A stretch of 17,596 bases of DNA from Haloferacaceae archaeon (lineage in GTDB: Archaea > Halobacteriota > Halobacteria > Halobacteriales > Haloferacaceae), in assembly GCA_003554115.1 (NCBI GenBank), contig PWFE01000050.1:1-17596 (forward strand), written 5' to 3'. The translations under genes were made by a program, and so were the position numbers. Below the pieces are notes generated by a model. That model searched no databases and was not told where the DNA came from. It worked only from the letters and a program-made list of their open reading frames with translations. Shown in pieces: positions 14,146 through 17,596 of this stretch (position 1 is the first letter of the stretch; each line of letters begins with the position of its first letter).

Positions 14146-14331
14146 ATGGACCAAGCCTTTGTCCGACTCTCGTGTCCGGAGTGTGGCAAGCACTGGCAGA
14201 CGGCACCGACAGACGTTCCAGAGCTACGGTCGAACTTCAGTTGTCCGGACTGCCATCTGACCCGACGGGCCGCGGAGTTCCTCCGAACCGAACGAGATCT
14301 TCAGACGGTAAAACAGTTCCAAGAGGCCTAA
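14146..14331 (+). CDS. Small zinc-ribbon protein with two CxxC pairs
   Basis: The product is 61 aa: MDQAFVRLSCPECGKHW begins it, with C10-x2-C13 and, after 19 residues, C33-x2-C36 (SCPDCHLTRRAAEFLRT). Four cysteines in two CPxC pairs make a zinc ribbon. The protein resembles a widespread small haloarchaeal zinc-ribbon family (I recall a DUF assignment, DUF7836, but cannot confirm it). Function unknown; a nucleic-acid or protein-binding role is only inference. The ATG at 14146 is chosen over the one at 14142 because the latter is in another frame. Just downstream of tfb on the same strand, but separated by a T-tract. Confidence 0.75.
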   Translation: MDQAFVRLSCPECGKHWQTAPTDVPELRSNFSCPDCHLTRRAAEFLRTERDLQTVKQFQEA

Positions 14332-14536
14332 TCGAGCCGGTAGGCACTTACTACTCATTGGTGCTGTTCGGTGCGACCCAAAACTCGACAGTAGTCGACG
14401 CCTACGGTCACCGATTTGTCGGCCGCGCGCAAGCGAAATCGACAGTAATATACCCGGGTTTACGACCAACCGACCCATAACCATCATCATTCATCATAGC
14501 GAAAATCGGCTATATGCGGCTCTGTGGGCAGTATAT

Positions 14537-14549
14537 ACAAGTTCCTTGT
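14537..14549. repeat. Palindrome ACAAG-TTC-CTTGT
   Basis: Five-base arms around a three-base spacer, overlapping the TATA-like GTATATAC and about 30 bases upstream of the box nearest the UPF0058 ATG. It could be an operator; this is inference. Confidence 0.3.
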
Positions 14550-14568
14550 TAACTCGTCTCAAGATAAT

Positions 14569-14577
14569 ACTATAACC
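14569..14577 (+). promoter_or_regulatory. TATA box of the UPF0058 gene
   Basis: ACTATAACC, centred about 30 bases before the ATG at 14603; consistent with a leaderless or nearly leaderless transcript. Confidence 0.5.
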
Positions 14578-14602
14578 CTTCGGTCGCTACGAGTGTTTGC
14601 TC

Positions 14603-14848
14603 ATGAAGAAGCAGGAGCTCATTCACCTACACGGCCTGCTTGCCGAGGTACGTACACAGTGTGAAATGTGGGAAGGCGAATTCGAACTCACTGAATACGA
14701 ATCTCTTGGCATCAAGCCAACATCGATCCATAAATCGAAGACCGATCACAAAACAGCTGTTTTTAAACTCGCGAAAGGAATCACATCCTCGATGGCCGAG
14801 GCTGACACCAGCAGCGAAGCCGAGCCGCTGGCACCTAACGCCGACTAA
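14603..14848 (+). CDS. UPF0058 family protein
   Basis: The product is 81 aa, starting MKKQELIHLHGLLAE at ATG 14603; a TTG two codons earlier is not preferred. The N-terminal helix with IHLHGLL and the block LGIKPTSIHKSKTDHKTAVF are characteristic of UPF0058, a small archaeal family. Its function is not established; the conserved histidines (H8, H10 and those in IHKSKTDHK) suggest metal binding but that is inference. The C-terminal 16 residues (EADTSSEAEPLAPNAD) are an acidic tail. It has its own TATA box, and a hairpin directly follows the stop. It converges on the metal-transporter operon. Confidence 0.88.
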   Translation: MKKQELIHLHGLLAEVRTQCEMWEGEFELTEYESLGIKPTSIHKSKTDHKTAVFKLAKGITSSMAEADTSSEAEPLAPNAD

Positions 14849-14866
14849 AACACTTCGGACAGTGTT
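14849..14866 (+). terminator. Hairpin immediately after the UPF0058 stop
   Basis: AACACT (14849-14854) pairs with AGTGTT (14861-14866) around a six-base loop TCGGAC, starting at the base after the stop codon. No long T-tract follows, so it may stabilise the 3' end rather than terminate on its own. Confidence 0.4.
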
Positions 14867-14924
14867 CTGCAGCTTCTATACTTTGAGCGGTAGTGCTCGC
14901 TGTTGAGACTACCTCTCAGGACTG

Positions 14925-14942
14925 AGTCGATACAACTCGACT
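14925..14942. terminator. Hairpin between the convergent UPF0058 and permease genes
   Basis: AGTCGA (14925-14930) pairs with TCGACT (14937-14942) around TACAAC. It lies inside a longer inverted repeat, CCTCTCA (14912-14918) with TGAGAGG (14972-14978). The structures could serve the 3' end of the permease transcript on the minus strand. Confidence 0.3.
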
Positions 14943-14978
14943 GGGCGAGTAGTCGTCTAAACAACCACCTGTGAGAGG

Positions 14979-16067
14979 CTACTGGCGAGTCGACACGAGA
15001 GTGTAAATCGCGATGAGTCCAAGCATAACGAATCCACCAATGAGCGGGCTCAGCAGATAGACCCACACAACCACTGGCATAACGATCACGAGAGTTCCGA
15101 CTGTTGCGTTCCAGACAAACAAAAGTGCCCACAGATACACCGCAATCGCAACCAGAATAATCATCGCCCCGGTTGCGATGTTCCAGATGTAGGACAAAAA
15201 GATCCCACCGAAGATCGCAATCTGTCCAACGACAACCGACAATCCCATACCCCGATTGAAACTGGCGGTGAGCTGCATCGCTGCCGCAACCGGAATCACC
15301 AGCATCCCGGCAACGAGAATCGCACCCAAGATCTGCATCGCTGCAACGACCACAAGCGCGGTGAGGACGATTAACAGCGTATCGTACAGCCAGACGTTGA
15401 TTCGGGCAAGCCGTGCGGCCTCCCGATCAAACGTAATAAACAACAGCTGTTTGTGGGTGAGTCCGACGGTGAGCCCCACAAGCAGCGTCAGCGCAACCAT
15501 CAGCTGGACGTTTTCGAACGGAACAAACAGAATATCTCCAAACAGGTAGCTCTCGACAGTCGCACTGAAGACGACGCCGTAGGAGATAATCGCAATTCCA
15601 AGTGCAAACCCGCCTGTGAGCATAATTGCAATCGGTACGTCGGCGTAGCCGTCAGTTTTGACCGCAATATACTGCATCCCGAGAGCGGCAATTGCCGCGG
15701 CGACAAGTGCGAACACTAGCGGATAATCGAGAGTCGGCACTGCTGCACCAATGAACAGGCCAATCGCAACGCCGCCAAATGCGGTGTGGGCGAGTGCTTC
15801 ACCGATCAACGCCATCTGGCGGTTGACAAGGTAGGCACCGACTACTGGTGCGGTGACGCCAATCAGTGCGCCTGCGGTAAACCCACGCTGGAGAAAGTTG
15901 CTACAGACGATCCACGTATCGACCGTCGAGCAGGTAGAATCCCAAAACAGCCCGTACAGCGGCGGAAACCCCCAGAGGATAAACGCTGTAAAGCCGACCA
16001 GCGTCAACGGGACCCCGACGCCTAACAGCGCGCGTTGTCGACCCAGCGATGGTGTCTCGACAGCCAT
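14979..16067 (-). CDS. Metal ABC transporter permease (ABC-3 / ZnuB-like family)
   Basis: The product is 362 aa, a polytopic membrane protein with about eight or nine hydrophobic segments. It is the permease of a divalent-metal importer. Family features: the cytoplasmic region VNRQMALIGEALAHTAFGGVAIG (key motif ALIGEALAHTAFGG) near residues 82-97, and later repeats such as ILGAILVAGMLVIPVAAA. The first periplasm-side loop contains two cysteines (STCSTVDTWIVCSN). The ATG at 16065-16067 is preferred: it follows the ATPase stop by one base (TAA-C-ATG) and is preceded by GGCGGTGA, a good Shine-Dalgarno at five bases. A GTG three codons earlier would overlap the ATPase. Zinc versus manganese cannot be decided. 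Confidence 0.93.
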   Translation of the reverse strand: MAVETPSLGRQRALLGVGVPLTLVGFTAFILWGFPPLYGLFWDSTCSTVDTWIVCSNFLQRGFTAGALIGVTAPVVGAYLVNRQMALIGEALAHTAFGGVAIGLFIGAAVPTLDYPLVFALVAAAIAALGMQYIAVKTDGYADVPIAIMLTGGFALGIAIISYGVVFSATVESYLFGDILFVPFENVQLMVALTLLVGLTVGLTHKQLLFITFDREAARLARINVWLYDTLLIVLTALVVVAAMQILGAILVAGMLVIPVAAAMQLTASFNRGMGLSVVVGQIAIFGGIFLSYIWNIATGAMIILVAIAVYLWALLFVWNATVGTLVIVMPVVVWVYLLSPLIGGFVMLGLIAIYTLVSTRQ

Positions 16068-16068
16068 G

Positions 16069-16821
16069 TTAGTCACCGCCTACTAGTTGACCGGCCTGCA
16101 GCCCGTGGGCCGAACTAAAGACGCGTTCGACCGCACCGCTTTCGAGGAAGGCACTGGTCTCACAATGTTCGTACAGCTCGCAGTCGAGACACGCCATCAT
16201 GTTAGCGTGCTGGGTGACGACGCCGATATCGTGTTCAATGAGAATAATCGTAATACCGTCGTCGTTGAGTTCTGCCAGCAGGTCATAAAACGCCTCGACG
16301 GAGTCAGCGTCGACGCCGACCGTTGGCTCGTCGAGTGCGAGCAGGTCGGCCTCGCTGGCAAGCGCGCGGGCGATGTAGACGCGCTGTTTTTGACCACCCG
16401 ACAGTCGGCTGATCTTGCGGTCGGCGAGATCACTGATTCCGACGGTTTCGAGAGCGTCGTCGACCAGTCGGCTATCTTCGCTCGAAAGTGGCATGAGACC
16501 CGCGTGGGCGTACCGACCCATGCGGACGACTTCGCGGACAGTCACCGGCATCATCGCATCAGCCTCGCTGGACTGCTGGGAGACGTAGGCGAGTCGCGTC
16601 CCTTGTTTGAATTTGTCTGCGCGAGTGCCGTACAGTTCGATGCGGCCCGAGTCGGGTTGTTTGAGCCCGAGCATGAGCTTTAGGAGCGTTGTTTTCCCCG
16701 AGCCGTTCGGCCCGATCAGGCCCAGAAAGTCGCCTTCGTCGACGGTCAGTGAAATATCTTTGAGCACTGGCTGGTCGTCGTAGGCGAACGAGACGTTTTC
16801 GACGGAGATTGCTGGTGTCAT
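16069..16821 (-). CDS. Metal ABC transporter ATP-binding protein (ZnuC-like)
   Basis: The product is 250 aa, a complete ABC ATPase: Walker A GPNGSGKTT at 37-45, Q-loop near SQQSS (81-85), signature LSGGQKQRV at 140-148, Walker B LLALDEP at 160-166 (E165), and the H-loop histidine H197 in LIEHD. The start is the ATG at 16819-16821 (MTPAISVENVSFAY); the open frame upstream is a shadow of the solute-binding protein gene. It powers the permease that begins one base after its stop. Odd: the C-terminal region carries three close cysteines, C211-x2-C214-x5-C220 (MACLDCELYEHC), where relatives usually have none, which might bind a metal. The gap to the upstream binding protein is 67 bases with no clear promoter. 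Confidence 0.95.
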   Translation of the reverse strand: MTPAISVENVSFAYDDQPVLKDISLTVDEGDFLGLIGPNGSGKTTLLKLMLGLKQPDSGRIELYGTRADKFKQGTRLAYVSQQSSEADAMMPVTVREVVRMGRYAHAGLMPLSSEDSRLVDDALETVGISDLADRKISRLSGGQKQRVYIARALASEADLLALDEPTVGVDADSVEAFYDLLAELNDDGITIILIEHDIGVVTQHANMMACLDCELYEHCETSAFLESGAVERVFSSAHGLQAGQLVGGD

Positions 16822-16888
16822 TCGATCATCAGTGGATGTAGATCGCAGCGGATATCTGGTGGTTTGCGGCCGGCTACAAAGGTCTGGT

Positions 16889-17596
16889 TTATTCGGCGCG
16901 GATCGCGGCCTCGACGGAGGGCAGATTGATGTTACGGAAGTGCTCGATGTAGCCCCAGTCAGGCTCCATCTGTACGGAGTCATCGATAGCTGGACTGCCG
17001 TCGATCTGGGTTTCGACCGGCGACAGCGGCAGGATCTCCGCACCGGTATCAGCAGCGAGCGTTTCGGCCAAGCGGGCGGGCTCGCCCACGTCATACAGCA
17101 CGTGGCCGATATCGAACTCCTCAATCAGTCCCTCGATTTCCTCGACATCACCAGGAGAAGCTGCGTCGTCCGGCGAGGTGCCGACCGGCGAGTAGATATC
17201 GAGGTCGTAGCGGCGGTTCCACCACTGGAACGAATCGTGGGTACCAACGATGAGTTCGGAGATCTCGCCACGGTCGACGATGGCCTGGAAGTCGTCGTTG
17301 AGCTCCTGCAGTTCTTCGTTGAACGCGGCGGCGTTGGCCTCGTACTCATCTTCGTGTTCTGGGTCGAGTTCGGCAAGGCCGGCGGCGATGTTGTCGACGC
17401 CGTCCTGGCAGACAACCGGGTCCATCCACCAGTGTTCGTCGTTGTCCTCGGCTGGGCTATCGAAGAATTCGATCCCTTCCGAGGCCTCGATGACGGCGGT
17501 TCCACCGTCGGCAGTGAGGCTGTCGGCGGCATCGTCCTGCCAGCTGGCGAAATCACGGAGATAGACGAAGCCGTCGGCTGTATCGAGATCCTCGAC
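16889..17596 (-). CDS. Metal ABC transporter solute-binding protein (ZnuA-like), 5' end outside the window
   Basis: The frame is open to the window edge, so only the C-terminal 235 residues are seen; the signal or lipoprotein peptide and the first metal ligand are missing. The visible part is the cluster A-I (metal-binding) fold: a TADGFVYL strand at the left edge, then EHWWMDPVVCQD (the family motif around DPHxWxDP, with a metal-ligand histidine), a long connecting helix rich in Glu (about residues 70-95 of the visible part), GTHDSFQWWNRRYDL (second ligand histidine), and the C-terminal lobe with YDVGEPA and GAEILPLSPVE. It delivers zinc, manganese or a similar ion to the downstream transporter. 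The ATG at 17425 is internal, not the start. Confidence 0.92.
   Translation of the reverse strand, partial: VEDLDTADGFVYLRDFASWQDDAADSLTADGGTAVIEASEGIEFFDSPAEDNDEHWWMDPVVCQDGVDNIAAGLAELDPEHEDEYEANAAAFNEELQELNDDFQAIVDRGEISELIVGTHDSFQWWNRRYDLDIYSPVGTSPDDAASPGDVEEIEGLIEEFDIGHVLYDVGEPARLAETLAADTGAEILPLSPVETQIDGSPAIDDSVQMEPDWGYIEHFRNINLPSVEAAIRAE

Larger units (their letters stand above)
14332..14602. other. A/T-richer intergenic stretch upstream of the UPF0058 gene
   Basis: About 270 bases with no supported gene. It holds three TATA-like sequences (TAATATA near 14446, GTATATAC at 14531, ACTATAACC at 14569), a CAT-rich run near 14481-14499, and a short palindrome (14537-14549). A minus-strand frame crosses it but also covers the zinc-ribbon gene and looks like a shadow. 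Confidence 0.4.

Noticed and set aside
14142..14480. Plus-strand frame of 112 codons starting at ATG 14142
   Set aside because: It overlaps the zinc-ribbon gene in another frame and lacks recognisable features; the overlapping CxxC protein is the better candidate.
14430..14500. C/D box RNA on the minus strand (ATGATGA at the CAT-rich run)
   Set aside because: A C-box-like sequence is present but no suitable D box (CTGA) follows at the right distance.
1..17596. Mobile elements, CRISPR arrays or a defence island
   Set aside because: No transposase, integrase, regularly spaced repeats or toxin-antitoxin pair was seen; gene content is mainly metabolic and regulatory.

Overview
The window reads as chromosomal DNA of a halophilic archaeon (class Halobacteria). 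The evidence is proteins rich in Asp/Glu, a TFB-type transcription factor, HTH-10 (Bat-like) and HalOD1 domains, UPF0058 and MenE-type proteins. Many genes also have a TATA-like box centred about 26-30 bases upstream of the ATG and no Shine-Dalgarno, which fits leaderless transcripts. The genus cannot be fixed by reading; the striking excess of the palindrome GTCGAC may be diagnostic. No insertion sequence, phage gene, CRISPR array, rRNA or tRNA was seen.

Layout. A 5'-truncated GNAT acetyltransferase (2-505, +) converges on a five-gene lysine operon on the minus strand: dapA (5498-4581), dapB, dapD, dapF, lysA (ends 513). Together these encode most of the succinylase diaminopimelate route to lysine. 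dapE and the aminotransferase are not in the window. The dapD-dapF gap (212 bases) holds a TATA-like box and a long imperfect hairpin with a mutually exclusive alternative fold. Upstream of dapA lies about 400 bases without a convincing gene; its right part has a TATA box and three perfect hairpins just before a small membrane protein with a C-terminal CxxC...HxxC motif (5900-6214).

Next come a 59-residue membrane protein, a type 1 isopentenyl diphosphate isomerase with alanine at the catalytic cysteine position (6684-7250), a 70-residue hypothetical protein (minus) and, divergent from it, a HerA-like ATPase (7552-9414). The minus strand then carries a HalOD1 output-domain protein, a Bat-like HTH-10 regulator, menE (menaquinone biosynthesis, with a long acidic tail) and a universal stress protein.

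On the plus strand follow tfb (13099-14070) with two TATA boxes and a direct repeat upstream, a small double-CxxC zinc ribbon protein, and a UPF0058 protein. The window ends with a minus-strand metal ABC transporter of the ZnuABC/MntABC type: the solute-binding protein (truncated by the window edge), the ATPase and the permease, probably one operon.

Most of the window is ordinary housekeeping content. The parts most worth a second look are non-coding: the dapF leader, the structured region before 5900, and the GTCGAC excess. Among the proteins, the cysteine-less Idi stands out.
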